The position numbers were made by a program, and so were the translations under genes. Below the pieces are notes generated by a model. It made no database searches, was not told the DNA's origin, and was given only the letters and a program-made list of their open reading frames with translations. A DNA stretch of 19,269 bases from LC029 sp036676475. Its GTDB lineage: Bacteria > Bacillota > Bacilli > Aneurinibacillales > RAOX-1. The DNA lies in contig JAKFCU010000027.1 of the NCBI GenBank assembly GCA_036676475.1, positions 1 to 19,269 of the forward strand. Direction: 5' to 3'. This document shows positions 7,398-14,698 of the stretch, one piece after another; the first letter of the stretch is position 1, and every line of letters begins with the position of its first letter.

Positions 7398-8183
7398 ATG
7401 CGCAAGTTACTTGATCAAAAAGTGGCACTGGTTACAGGATCAGCCAGCGGTATCGGGCTGCAGATTGCCCGTACCTTTGCCGGCGAAGGATCCACCGTCG
7501 TCATTTCCGATATCAACCAAGAAGCCGCGGAAGAGTCGGCCTTGCAGCTGAAAAGTGAAGGTTGTCAGGCCTATGCGATGAGGCTTGATGTAACAGAAGA
7601 AGAACTAATGAAAAGCGTGCTGGAGAACATAATTGACCGGTTTGGACGCCTGGATGTTTTGGTCAACAATGCGGGACTCCAGTTTGTATCACCTTTAGAA
7701 CAATTTCCAACGGAAACCTTTGAAAAAATGATTAAGATTATGCTGACCGCGCCATTTATAGCCACTAAGTTGGCATTCCCCATCATGAAGCTGCAGGCTA
7801 GCGGGCGAATTATCAATATGGCTTCGATTAATGGGCTCGTTGGATTTGCCGGAAAGGCTGCTTATAACAGTGCCAAACATGGAGTCATTGGTTTAACCAA
7901 GGTAGCTGCATTGGAAGGGGCTCCTTTCGGGATTACGGTCAATGCGCTCTGTCCGGGATATGTGAATACCGCTCTCGTACAGAATCAGTTGCAGGATTTG
8001 GCGGACACCAGACATGTTCCCTTAGATCGGGTGCTCGAAGATGTGATTTTCCCAATGGTGCCCCAAAAACGATTATTATCCGTTCAGGAAGTGGCGGATT
8101 ATGCCGTATTTTTAGCTAGTGATAAAGCAAAAGGAATTACGGGTCAGGCCGTTGTACTCGACGGAGGGTACACGGTTCAGTAG
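7398..8183 (+). CDS. SDR oxidoreductase, 3-hydroxybutyrate-dehydrogenase-like
   Basis: This is a classical short-chain dehydrogenase of 261 aa. It has the NAD-binding glycine motif TGSASGIG (Gly14, Gly18, Gly20), DV for adenine contact, NNAG, and a catalytic set Ser143, Tyr156 and Lys160 (YNSAK). The segments LQFVSPLEQFP, MLTAPF, KHGVIGLTKVAALEGAPFGITVNALCPGYVNTALV and the insert near RVLEDVIF closely follow D-3-hydroxybutyrate dehydrogenases (BdhA; B. subtilis YxjF type), which convert 3-hydroxybutyrate to acetoacetate with NAD+. It begins 3 nt after the livF stop, with GGGGGA about 7 nt upstream, and is the last gene of the operon. This placement suggests that the importer brings in the hydroxy acid or its precursor; that is inference. 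Related 3-hydroxyacyl specificities cannot be excluded. Confidence 0.82.
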   Translation: MRKLLDQKVALVTGSASGIGLQIARTFAGEGSTVVISDINQEAAEESALQLKSEGCQAYAMRLDVTEEELMKSVLENIIDRFGRLDVLVNNAGLQFVSPLEQFPTETFEKMIKIMLTAPFIATKLAFPIMKLQASGRIINMASINGLVGFAGKAAYNSAKHGVIGLTKVAALEGAPFGITVNALCPGYVNTALVQNQLQDLADTRHVPLDRVLEDVIFPMVPQKRLLSVQEVADYAVFLASDKAKGITGQAVVLDGGYTVQ

Positions 8184-8281
8184 GAAGCAATGGTTGAGTA
8201 AGGCTTTGACTAGGTCGAAAATGAAAAGCAACCGCTCTAGCCAAACAGCGAGCGCATGGGTTGCGGGGAAAAAATAAGGCT

Positions 8282-8316
8282 AAAAAAACTAGAATGGATT
8301 CCATTCTAGTTTTTTT
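8282..8316. terminator. Strong bidirectional rho-independent terminator
   Basis: A perfect 16-bp stem (8282-8297 with 8301-8316) has a 3-nt loop. It consists of a 9-bp mixed core flanked by seven A and seven T. It can stop both the liv/SDR operon and the convergent gene at 8384-8698. The remaining bases of 8184-8383 show nothing else recognisable. Confidence 0.93.
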
Positions 8317-8383
8317 ATTTTGCGATCGACATTTCCACAATACAGAGCTAACCCTATGGACCTAGTAGTGATCAATAAGCAAA

Positions 8384-8698
8384 CTATTCCCGATTCGGTG
8401 TCTTATATCGATAGGTAGAATGGTCAGCACGAACTTTTCGAATGGCCAGTGAGACTGGAAGACCCCGGGCAATCCACCTTAGCGCAGATAAAATATTGGC
8501 TTCATCTTCAAATTGTTCAACCACAATTACTGATTTTTCATTAATGAATTGCTGAAGTTCATCCCAGCCCATGGCTGAATACAGATCATTACCATAGGTT
8601 TTTAAGTCCACAAAATCAGGGAACTTCGGATTCTCCATTTTGAGGATGCGCTGTATAGCTTCTGCACATTGAGGATGAATATTCGGATTCGTTTTCAT
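8384..8698 (-). CDS. Small protein of unknown function
   Basis: The family is not recognised. The start preferred here, on the reverse strand, is ATG at 8698-8696 (MKTNPNIHPQCAEAIQRIL), about 7 nt after AAAGG, giving 104 aa. A longer reading from 8743 (119 aa) has a weaker ribosome-binding site. The product has no membrane segment or signal peptide. It has an acidic middle (VVEQFEDEANILSALRWIARGL) and a basic C-terminus, consistent with a small soluble alpha/beta protein. It converges on the liv operon, sharing the terminator at 8282-8316, and is divergent from ppnP. It seems to be a free-standing gene, and no function is claimed. Confidence 0.6.
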   Translation of the reverse strand: MKTNPNIHPQCAEAIQRILKMENPKFPDFVDLKTYGNDLYSAMGWDELQQFINEKSVIVVEQFEDEANILSALRWIARGLPVSLAIRKVRADHSTYRYKTPNRE

Positions 8699-8782
8699 AT
8701 CATATACCTTTTGCCTTTGATGATCAGAACGAGTTGCTTTCATCTTACCATTAAACTAGTGAGTACAAAAGCTCGCTTGTTA

Positions 8783-8811
8783 TTGTCATCCTTCCTAAGG
8801 TAGTTTATAGT
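8783..8811 (+). promoter_or_regulatory. Sigma-A-type promoter of ppnP
   Basis: TTGTCA (8783-8788) and TATAGT (8806-8811) are spaced by exactly 17 bp. Both boxes match the consensus at five of six positions. The expected start near 8818 leaves an 80-nt untranslated leader before the gene. No operator was recognised. Confidence 0.65.
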
Positions 8812-8897
8812 AAAATGTGATAAATGACCCAGTCCAAATTACGATTGGAACACCTTAACTCAGGAACAAGTGAAATCAGGAAAACGAGAGGATGAGA

Positions 8898-9221
8898 ATG
8901 TTGTCACAGTTTACGAACGTTAACATTATCAAGAAAGCAAATATTTATTTTGATGGAAAAGTCACAAGCAGAGCAGTTTTGTTTCCAGATGGAACTAAAA
9001 AAACGTTGGGAATTATGCTTCCAGGTGAATATGAATTCTCTACTTCTGAGAAGGAAGAAATGGAGATCCTCGCTGGACACTTGGAGTATAAATTGGAGGG
9101 ACAGGATTGGAAAAGGATCGAGGGTAATGGAATTTTCTATGTACCTGCGAATGAGAGCTTTTTATTAAAAGTTGATACAGTTGTCGATTACTGTTGTTCG
9201 TACCTGAACGAAAGCGAGTAA
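8898..9221 (+). CDS. ppnP: Pyrimidine/purine nucleoside phosphorylase PpnP (YaiE/DUF1255 family)
   Basis: This 107-aa single-domain cupin matches the PpnP family. The shared core includes YFDGKVTSRAVLFPDGT, LGIMLPGEYEFSTSEKEEMEILAGHLEYKL, DWKRIEGNGIFYVPANESFLLKV and the ending CCSYL, in the order seen in E. coli YaiE/PpnP. Members split many nucleosides with phosphate to give ribose-1-phosphate and a free base in the cytosol. ATG 8898 is chosen because GAGAGG lies 6 nt upstream; ATG 8892 is too close to that site. The gene has its own sigma-A-type promoter and does not seem to belong to the neighbouring operons, although its role in nucleoside salvage fits a nutrient-scavenging region. Confidence 0.88.
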   Translation: MLSQFTNVNIIKKANIYFDGKVTSRAVLFPDGTKKTLGIMLPGEYEFSTSEKEEMEILAGHLEYKLEGQDWKRIEGNGIFYVPANESFLLKVDTVVDYCCSYLNESE

Positions 9222-9248
9222 AGCTAGTCATTTCGTACGAACAAAGAA

Positions 9249-9285
9249 AGACTGCCAATAAGATAGCGATTCTTTTTGGCAGTCT
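9249..9285. terminator. Stem-loop after ppnP, possible terminator
   Basis: A perfect 10-bp stem, AGACTGCCAA (9249-9258) with TTGGCAGTCT (9276-9285), follows the ppnP stop by 27 bp. The sequence after the stem on the plus strand is pyrimidine-rich rather than a clean T-run, so termination efficiency is uncertain. Confidence 0.5.
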
Positions 9286-9347
9286 CTCTTATGGATAGCG
9301 GAATTATTTTCTCTTATTTTTAAGTTTTCGGTCTGGTGAAGGTCTGA

Positions 9348-9481
9348 TAAGGGAAAAAATGTCCACTACCCCGATTTGTATGCGCTTTCAATGTGTTGGA
9401 ATGAGGGGTTAAGGGAAATTTTAGCCCCTATTCATCCAATTTTCCTTCCCGTTTAAAGAATAGGGGAAATTTTTTCCCTTA
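9348..9481. repeat. Three copies of a TAAGGGAAA element (dyad GGGAAA-N3-TTTCCC)
   Basis: An element of about 21 bp occurs at 9348-9368 (+), 9410-9430 (+) and 9461-9481 (-). Each begins TAAGGGAAA and ends CTA on its own strand. Copies two and three form a 24-bp-arm inverted repeat (9410-9433 and 9458-9481) with five central mismatches and a 24-nt spacer. The third copy contains the perfect dyad GGGAAA-TTT-TTTCCC. The copies lie about 170-290 bp upstream of the sigma-54 promoter at 9630, a possible distal enhancer or the binding site of another regulator. Most of the 506-bp gap between ppnP and the dehydrogenase gene is made up of these repeats, the dyads at 9532-9566 and the promoter. Confidence 0.6.
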
Positions 9482-9531
9482 AAACATCTTATCCATAGAA
9501 CATCAGAGCTAGCCCTTGATGGTTAATCATC

Positions 9532-9566
9532 ATTCAAATATGAATAATAATTATTCAAAAATGAAT
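9532..9566 (+). promoter_or_regulatory. Candidate activator sites (two ATTCA-N4-TGAAT dyads)
   Basis: Two perfect 14-bp dyads, ATTCAAATATGAAT (9532-9545) and ATTCAAAAATGAAT (9553-9566), lie exactly 21 bp apart centre to centre, two helical turns on the same face. They are about 80-105 bp upstream of the -12 element, an ideal enhancer position for a sigma-54 activator. Binding by the activator encoded at 12719-14452 is inferred. Confidence 0.7.
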
Positions 9567-9629
9567 AAATGATGTTAAATGCTTACTATTTCATAGCTCC
9601 AAACGTTATATCATAACCTACTTTTGAAG

Positions 9630-9646
9630 TTGGCACGATAATTGCT
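9630..9646 (+). promoter_or_regulatory. Consensus sigma-54 promoter of the aldehyde dehydrogenase/gabT operon
   Basis: The sequence TTGGCACGATAATTGCT matches the full YTGGCACG-N4-TTGCW consensus, with GG at 9632-9633 and GC at 9644-9645 spaced by 10 bp. Transcription should start near 9657, about 70 nt ahead of the first gene. Confidence 0.93.
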
Positions 9647-9727
9647 AAATAGTAGTTTAGTAATGTTTAGGATTTGAACATTTAAAGAAGTCTAAAAAAT
9701 TAAAAATAGATAGCGAGGACATATACG

Positions 9728-11146
9728 ATGAAAAAACACTTATTTATTAACGGGGAATGGGTAGAAGCCAAAGCATATCATCCTTTGTATAGTCCATATA
9801 GTGGAGATCAGATCGCAGAAATCCCTTTTGCAGATGATGCGGAAGTAGACTTGGCTATTGAAGCGGCGGAAAAAGCAAGGCCCTTTATGGCTAAAATGCC
9901 TGCGCATGAACGAGCTTCCATTTTGGAAAAGTTAGTAAAGCTGCTGGAAGAAAACCAAGATGAATGCGCACATCTTATTGCTCTCGAAGCAGCCAAACCA
10001 TGGACAACAGCAAAAGGTGAAGTATCGCGCACCATCATGACCTATAAATTTGCGGCCGAAGAAGCGAGACGTATTCACGGGGAAACCATTCCGATGGATG
10101 CAGCTCCGGGAGGCGAGGACCGGATTGCCTTCACTATACGACAATCCTTGGGTGTGGTTGCTGCCATTACCCCATTCAACTTTCCAATGAATCTCGTCGC
10201 ACATAAAGTAGGTCCTGCCATCGCTGCAGGAAATACTATTGTGTTGAAACCGGCTACTCAAACACCACTTACTTCTATGTTTTTAGCAGAATTACTGCAA
10301 AAAGCCGGACTCCCTGACGGAGCCTTGAATGTGGTAACCGGTATGGGGAGTACGGTAGGGGAACGATTGATTCAAGACGAACGGGTAAAAGTGATTACAT
10401 TTACCGGCAGTCCAGCTGTTGGAATTGGGATTCGAAATAAAGCGGGGTTGAAAAGGGTCACCCTGGAACTGGGTTCAAATGCTGCTCTTATTGTGGATAA
10501 AGGTGTCGAGGTCGATTCGATCATCTCTAGAGCAGTAACTGGTGCTTTCGCTTTTGCTGGGCAGGTCTGCATATCCTTGCAAAGGATATACGTGCATGAA
10601 GAGCTATATGATCAATTTGTGGAGAAGTTTCTTGCAAAAACTAGAACGCTACGGCTAGGAGATCCGCTTGATCCTGAAACGGATGTGTCGGCTTTGATTA
10701 GTCTTAAGGATGTCGAACGTTCTTTACAGTGGATTGAGGAGGCAGAAAAATTGGGTGCAACCGTTGCTATTGGTGGAGAGAGGGACGGGAATATTCTCGA
10801 ACCAACAGTACTGCTAAATGTAAGTCCGAAAGCAAAGGTTTCATGTCAGGAAGTATTTGCTCCGATTGTATTGATCAATAAAGTTTCCACCGTAGAGGAA
10901 GCGATTGAGTATGTGAATGATTCCAAGTATGGGCTCCAAGCGGGTATTTATACATCGAATGTGGCAACTGCATTTCAAGCGGCGGAAGCTTTGGAAGTAG
11001 GGGGAGTCATGGTGAATGATATTCCGACATTCCGTGTGGATCATATGCCTTATGGCGGTGTTAAAGAAAGTGGAGTTGGGCGGGAAGGAATAAAATACGC
11101 CGTAGAAGAAATGACCGAAATGAAATTGATTTGTTTTAAGAAATAA
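9728..11146 (+). CDS. NAD(P)-dependent aldehyde dehydrogenase (semialdehyde/lactaldehyde type)
   Basis: The 472-aa product is a full-length ALDH-superfamily enzyme that would oxidise an aldehyde to the acid in the cytosol. It has the oxyanion Asn in TPFNFPMN, the cofactor Lys in VLKPATQTP, FTGSPAVG, general base Glu247 (LELGS) and catalytic Cys281 (GQVCISLQ). The spacing of 34 residues between Glu and Cys is normal. Next to a GABA-type aminotransferase, the expected substrate is succinate semialdehyde. However, TPFNFPMNLVAHKVGPAIAAG and LELGSNAALIV resemble the lactaldehyde/phosphonoacetaldehyde dehydrogenase branch more than classical GabD (TPWNFP, LELGG). Another omega-semialdehyde is therefore possible. 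ATG 9728 follows an AGCGAGGAC site at normal spacing. It is the first gene after the consensus sigma-54 promoter. Confidence 0.9.
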   Translation: MKKHLFINGEWVEAKAYHPLYSPYSGDQIAEIPFADDAEVDLAIEAAEKARPFMAKMPAHERASILEKLVKLLEENQDECAHLIALEAAKPWTTAKGEVSRTIMTYKFAAEEARRIHGETIPMDAAPGGEDRIAFTIRQSLGVVAAITPFNFPMNLVAHKVGPAIAAGNTIVLKPATQTPLTSMFLAELLQKAGLPDGALNVVTGMGSTVGERLIQDERVKVITFTGSPAVGIGIRNKAGLKRVTLELGSNAALIVDKGVEVDSIISRAVTGAFAFAGQVCISLQRIYVHEELYDQFVEKFLAKTRTLRLGDPLDPETDVSALISLKDVERSLQWIEEAEKLGATVAIGGERDGNILEPTVLLNVSPKAKVSCQEVFAPIVLINKVSTVEEAIEYVNDSKYGLQAGIYTSNVATAFQAAEALEVGGVMVNDIPTFRVDHMPYGGVKESGVGREGIKYAVEEMTEMKLICFKK

Positions 11147-11233
11147 GAGCCGGAGGCAACGTTCTATGTTGCTGACGTGGTTAGTAGGGAGTCATATAAA
11201 AAAATACATTTAAATGAAAGGGGAATATCCAAG

Positions 11234-12580
11234 ATGAATAAGACGATGAGAAAGTATATAAACTTAACAACTTCGATTCCAGGACCTATATCTTCTATGT
11301 TGTTAGAAAAGAGAAAGATGCATGTCCCTCAAGGGATATCCAATACGGTTCCTTCTTTTGCAGAAAAAGGGCTAGGGGCACTTCTTACCGATGTAGACGG
11401 TAACACATTTATTGATCTTGCGGGTGCGATCGGAACACTTAATGCGGGGCATTGTCCGCCGAAGGTCGTGGAAGCACTGATTGAACAAATTCAACAATAT
11501 ATTCACCCTGGTTTTAATGTTATGATGTATGAACCCTATATCAACTTAGCAGAGAAATTAAACCAAATGACGCCTGGAGCTCATGCGAAGAAAACTTTCT
11601 TTTTGAACAGCGGAGCGGAAGCAGTGGAAAATGCGGTTAAGTTGGCCCGGAAATATACGGGTAGAAAGGCCATTATTTCTTTTGACCGTGGATTCCATGG
11701 ACGTACCTTATTAGCCATGTCTTTGACTAGTAAAGTAAAGCCGTATAAGTTTGGGTTTGGACCTTTTGCACCGGATACCTATAAAATGCGGTATCCTTAC
11801 TACTACCGTGCACCACTGGGCGTGAGTCCTGAGGAGCTAGATCAACTTGTGTTAAGTCAATTAGAGGATTTCTTCTTATCTGAGGTACCAGCGGAAGAGG
11901 TAGCAGCGATTATTATGGAGCCGGTACAAGGAGAAGGCGGATTTATCATCCCTTCAAAGTCATTTGTACAAGGTGTGAAGAAAGTTTGTGAGAAGTACGG
12001 GATTTTGTTTATTGCCGACGAAATCCAGACGGGATTTGGGCGTACAGGTAGAATGTTTGCTATGGAGCATTTTGATATCGTACCCGATCTGATGACCATG
12101 TCGAAATCGATTGCGGCTGGATTGCCCCTTAGTGCGGTAACAGGAAGAGCAGAGATTATGGATTCAGCAGCACCAGGAGAAATCGGCGGAACCTATGCTG
12201 GAAGCCCATTGGGGTGTGTAGCGGCACTCAAAGTTATTGAAATGATGGAAGAAGAGAGACTTGCGGAAAAAGCGCAAGTCATTGGACAGATGATTGTTTC
12301 ACGTTTTGAGCGGATGAAGGAGAAGTTCTCTGTCATTGGGGAAGTAAGAGCATTAGGCGCTATGTGTGCGGTAGAGTTGGTGAAAGAGCAGGCAACGAAG
12401 GAACCGAATAAAGAATTGACGACTCAAATTGTTCAAGAATGCTACCGTCGAGGGATTATTGTTCTGAGTGCCGGATTATACGGTAATGTATTGCGGTTCT
12501 TATCTCCCTTGGTCATCACCGATGATCAGTTAAATGAAGCTTTGGATGTCATTCAAGAGGTGTTTGAGGATTTAGTATAG
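11234..12580 (+). CDS. gabT: GabT-type 4-aminobutyrate aminotransferase (paralogue 1)
   Basis: This is a class III PLP-dependent aminotransferase of 448 aa. It transfers the terminal amino group of GABA or a similar omega-amino acid to 2-oxoglutarate, giving a semialdehyde and glutamate. It follows B. subtilis GabT closely: DLAGAIGTLNAGH, HPGFNVMMYEPYI, FFLNSGAEAVENAVKLARKYTGR, SKVKPYKFGFGPFAP, MEPVQGEGGFIIPS, Asp262 of ADEIQTGFGRTG (pyridine-nitrogen contact), Schiff-base Lys291 (MSKSIAAGLPLS) and GTYAGSPLGC. ATG 11234 is chosen, 9 nt after AGGGGA; the frame stays open back to GTG 11177 without a ribosome-binding site. It lies 87 bp after the dehydrogenase gene, which should oxidise its product. 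Substrates such as 5-aminovalerate remain possible. Confidence 0.9.
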   Translation: MNKTMRKYINLTTSIPGPISSMLLEKRKMHVPQGISNTVPSFAEKGLGALLTDVDGNTFIDLAGAIGTLNAGHCPPKVVEALIEQIQQYIHPGFNVMMYEPYINLAEKLNQMTPGAHAKKTFFLNSGAEAVENAVKLARKYTGRKAIISFDRGFHGRTLLAMSLTSKVKPYKFGFGPFAPDTYKMRYPYYYRAPLGVSPEELDQLVLSQLEDFFLSEVPAEEVAAIIMEPVQGEGGFIIPSKSFVQGVKKVCEKYGILFIADEIQTGFGRTGRMFAMEHFDIVPDLMTMSKSIAAGLPLSAVTGRAEIMDSAAPGEIGGTYAGSPLGCVAALKVIEMMEEERLAEKAQVIGQMIVSRFERMKEKFSVIGEVRALGAMCAVELVKEQATKEPNKELTTQIVQECYRRGIIVLSAGLYGNVLRFLSPLVITDDQLNEALDVIQEVFEDLV

Positions 12581-12590
12581 TAAAGCCTGC

Positions 12591-12625
12591 TAGAGTTGCT
12601 TATATAATATAAATAGGCAACTCTA
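12591..12625 (+). other. Intercistronic hairpin after gabT paralogue 1
   Basis: A perfect 9-bp stem, TAGAGTTGC (12591-12599) with GCAACTCTA (12617-12625), encloses an AT-only loop apart from one G. It begins 10 nt after the gabT stop and has no T-run behind it. It could protect the upstream message or lower expression of the regulator gene that follows. Confidence 0.6.
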
Positions 12626-12718
12626 TGGAGGGTTTACCATTCTTGCTTCGATAACATCTCTTGGAAGGGGTTCAATAAAACAGCAACATCATGTCATGTG
12701 GACTGGAGGAAGAGAAGG

Positions 12719-14452
12719 TTGCACAACATTAAAGATATTGATAAAGATTTTATCATTGTAGATGCGACATTAACGGTGAAGGAAGCCGTTAGCTTGGTTA
12801 TGAAAACAAGATCAAAATTAGTGATTGTAACCAAGGGAAGATTAATAGTTGGTATTTGTGATAGTTATCTACTTCTTATGCAAAGTGATACACCTTCTAA
12901 ACTATTAAGCTACAGTACAGATTTTAAAATCGTGAATCAAGACAAAATTCTATCAAATGCGGATCTTCAGTTTCATTACTTATTGGTACAAAACGAGGAA
13001 GGCCATATCGTGGGGTGGTTAGATCACCAATCTTCTGAAATCCTATATATCAAACAGACGTTTTCCCAAGAAGTGCGGAATTTGACAACAGATCTTGAAG
13101 CGATTGTAGATTCTATCTATGATGAAGTATTGGTAGTAGATGCGAATGGGACCATTCTGAGGGTTTCTAACCGTGGCAGTATGAATCTATGGGGAGTGAA
13201 TCCAGCAACGGTGGTCGGGGAGAATATTTTAGATTTAGAAGAGAAGGGTTGGTTTAAACCATCGGTAACTCGGCGAGTGATTGCCGAAAAAAAGAAAATT
13301 TCAGTCGTACAGCAAAATCGATTGGGCAGGAAACTTCTTGCAGTCGGCAATCCTATTTTTGACCGGAAGAAGCAGCTGGAACGGATCGTCATTGCTTCTC
13401 GGGACATTACAGAAGTGACAAATCTAAAGGAAGAACTAGAAGAAGCAAAGGTTCTAACGGAAAAGTATCGGAAAGAAGTAAATATTTTACGGAAAATTCA
13501 ACATGCCAACGAAAAACCTATTATATATCAATCTGAACCGATGGAAGAGCTTATGTCTGAAGTGGTTAAGGTGGCACATGTGGAGTCAACTGTCACGATT
13601 TATGGGGAATCTGGTGTAGGTAAGGAATTAATCGCTGATGCGATTCATCATCTTAGTTTTCGTAAGGCGAAACCATTGATTAAAATTAATTGCGGTTCCA
13701 TACCGGAAAATTTGTTGGAAAGTGAATTGTTTGGCTATGAGAAAGGGTCATTTACCGGAGCGCTGAATCAAGGGAAAAAAGGGTTATTTGAACTAGCTCA
13801 TCATGGTACATTATTTTTGGATGAGGTTGGCGAATTATCTTTAAATCTGCAGGTTAAATTGCTTCGAGCCATACAAGAACGCGAAGTTATGAAAATAGGG
13901 GGAATACGACCTATTTCCATTGACGTTAGAATTGTGACAGCCACCAATCGGAACCTTGAAGATATGGTAGCAGCTGGGACTTTTCGAGAAGATCTTTTTT
14001 ATCGACTCCATGTCATCCCATTATATGTACCCGCATTGCGAGAAAGAATTGATGATATTGGACCGTTAGTCTATCACTTTTTGGATTATTTTAATGAAAA
14101 ATTTTCAACAAAGAAGCACTTTTCCGAAGATGCATTAGAAATGTTGAAGGCTTATCACTGGCCAGGAAATGTGAGGCAGCTCCAAAATGTCATTGAAAGA
14201 GCGATGGTGGTAACTGCTGGCCAGTTAATGATGGCAAATGACCTTAGCAGGATCTTAAGCAGTAAAAATCGAAATGTGCCCCCCGTACAGGTAAATCAAA
14301 TAATACCATTAGAAAAGGCCATTGAACTCACTCAATATCAATTAATTAATATGGCTCTTTCTGAATATAAGACCATTACAAAAGTGGCAAAGGTTTTAGA
14401 AGTTAGTCAACCTACGATGAGTAGACATATCCATAAACTCATGGGAAAATGA
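12719..14452 (+). CDS. Sigma-54-dependent activator with CBS-like, PAS, AAA+ and HTH domains
   Basis: The protein (about 577 aa) is an enhancer-binding activator. Residues about 5-110 look like a CBS-domain pair (IVDATLTVKEAVSLVMKTRSKLVIV ... LLVQNEEGHIVGWLD). A PAS domain follows at about 120-240 (IVDSIYDEVLVVDANGTILRVS). The AAA+ domain has Walker A GESGVGKE (about 296-303), a GSFTGA loop (about 343-348) in place of the usual GAFTGA, and Walker B GTLFLDEVGE. The C-terminal HTH is TKVAKVLEVSQPTMSRHIHKL. The TTG start at 12719 has TGGAGGA 8 nt upstream; GTG 12698 has none. The gene lies downstream of the gabT paralogue and probably activates the promoter at 9630. A sigma-54 activator called GabR is known to control gab genes in Bacillus thuringiensis, and this may be its counterpart. 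Confidence 0.9.
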   Translation: MHNIKDIDKDFIIVDATLTVKEAVSLVMKTRSKLVIVTKGRLIVGICDSYLLLMQSDTPSKLLSYSTDFKIVNQDKILSNADLQFHYLLVQNEEGHIVGWLDHQSSEILYIKQTFSQEVRNLTTDLEAIVDSIYDEVLVVDANGTILRVSNRGSMNLWGVNPATVVGENILDLEEKGWFKPSVTRRVIAEKKKISVVQQNRLGRKLLAVGNPIFDRKKQLERIVIASRDITEVTNLKEELEEAKVLTEKYRKEVNILRKIQHANEKPIIYQSEPMEELMSEVVKVAHVESTVTIYGESGVGKELIADAIHHLSFRKAKPLIKINCGSIPENLLESELFGYEKGSFTGALNQGKKGLFELAHHGTLFLDEVGELSLNLQVKLLRAIQEREVMKIGGIRPISIDVRIVTATNRNLEDMVAAGTFREDLFYRLHVIPLYVPALRERIDDIGPLVYHFLDYFNEKFSTKKHFSEDALEMLKAYHWPGNVRQLQNVIERAMVVTAGQLMMANDLSRILSSKNRNVPPVQVNQIIPLEKAIELTQYQLINMALSEYKTITKVAKVLEVSQPTMSRHIHKLMGK

Positions 14453-14493
14453 GACATGGAACGAGGTTTCTGGTACTCATGATCCCCAGGTCA

Positions 14494-14530
14494 AAAAAGG
14501 TCAATGGAACCATCTCCATCGGCCCTTTTT
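14494..14530 (+). terminator. Probable rho-independent terminator after the activator gene
   Basis: AAAAAGG (14494-14500) pairs with CCTTTTT (14524-14530), and an inner stem ATGGA/TCCAT (14504-14508, 14515-14519) closes a 6-nt loop. The T-run forms the 3' arm and tail. It closes the sigma-54 operon and separates it from the GntR unit. Confidence 0.7.
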
Positions 14531-14635
14531 CGTACTGCAATAGTTGAATAACCATCTTACGTATATTTAATGTGGATATCCCATAAGTTCAAAATTATTT
14601 TAATACATAAACGATATTATTTATTTAAAAATATA

Positions 14636-14664
14636 TTGACATGTCTGATAATTTACGGCAAAAT
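14636..14664 (+). promoter_or_regulatory. Possible sigma-A promoter of the GntR gene
   Basis: A perfect TTGACA (14636-14641) is followed after 17 bp by CAAAAT (14659-14664), a weaker -10. The -35 overlaps the 8-bp palindrome GACATGTC (14638-14645). No copy of the operator found downstream of this gene is present here, so autoregulation through that motif is not indicated. Confidence 0.5.
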
Positions 14665-14698
14665 AATATCATAGGAACTTTGGTCAAAGGAGATATAT

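Noticed and set aside
9348..9481. TAAGGGAAA repeats as a CRISPR-like array
   Set aside because: Only three copies occur, in mixed orientation, with unequal spacing and no cas genes.
12600..12616. TATAAT-like sequence in the loop after gabT paralogue 1 as a promoter for the activator
   Set aside because: No -35 box is present 16-18 bp upstream; the AT-rich stretch is better explained as the loop of the hairpin.
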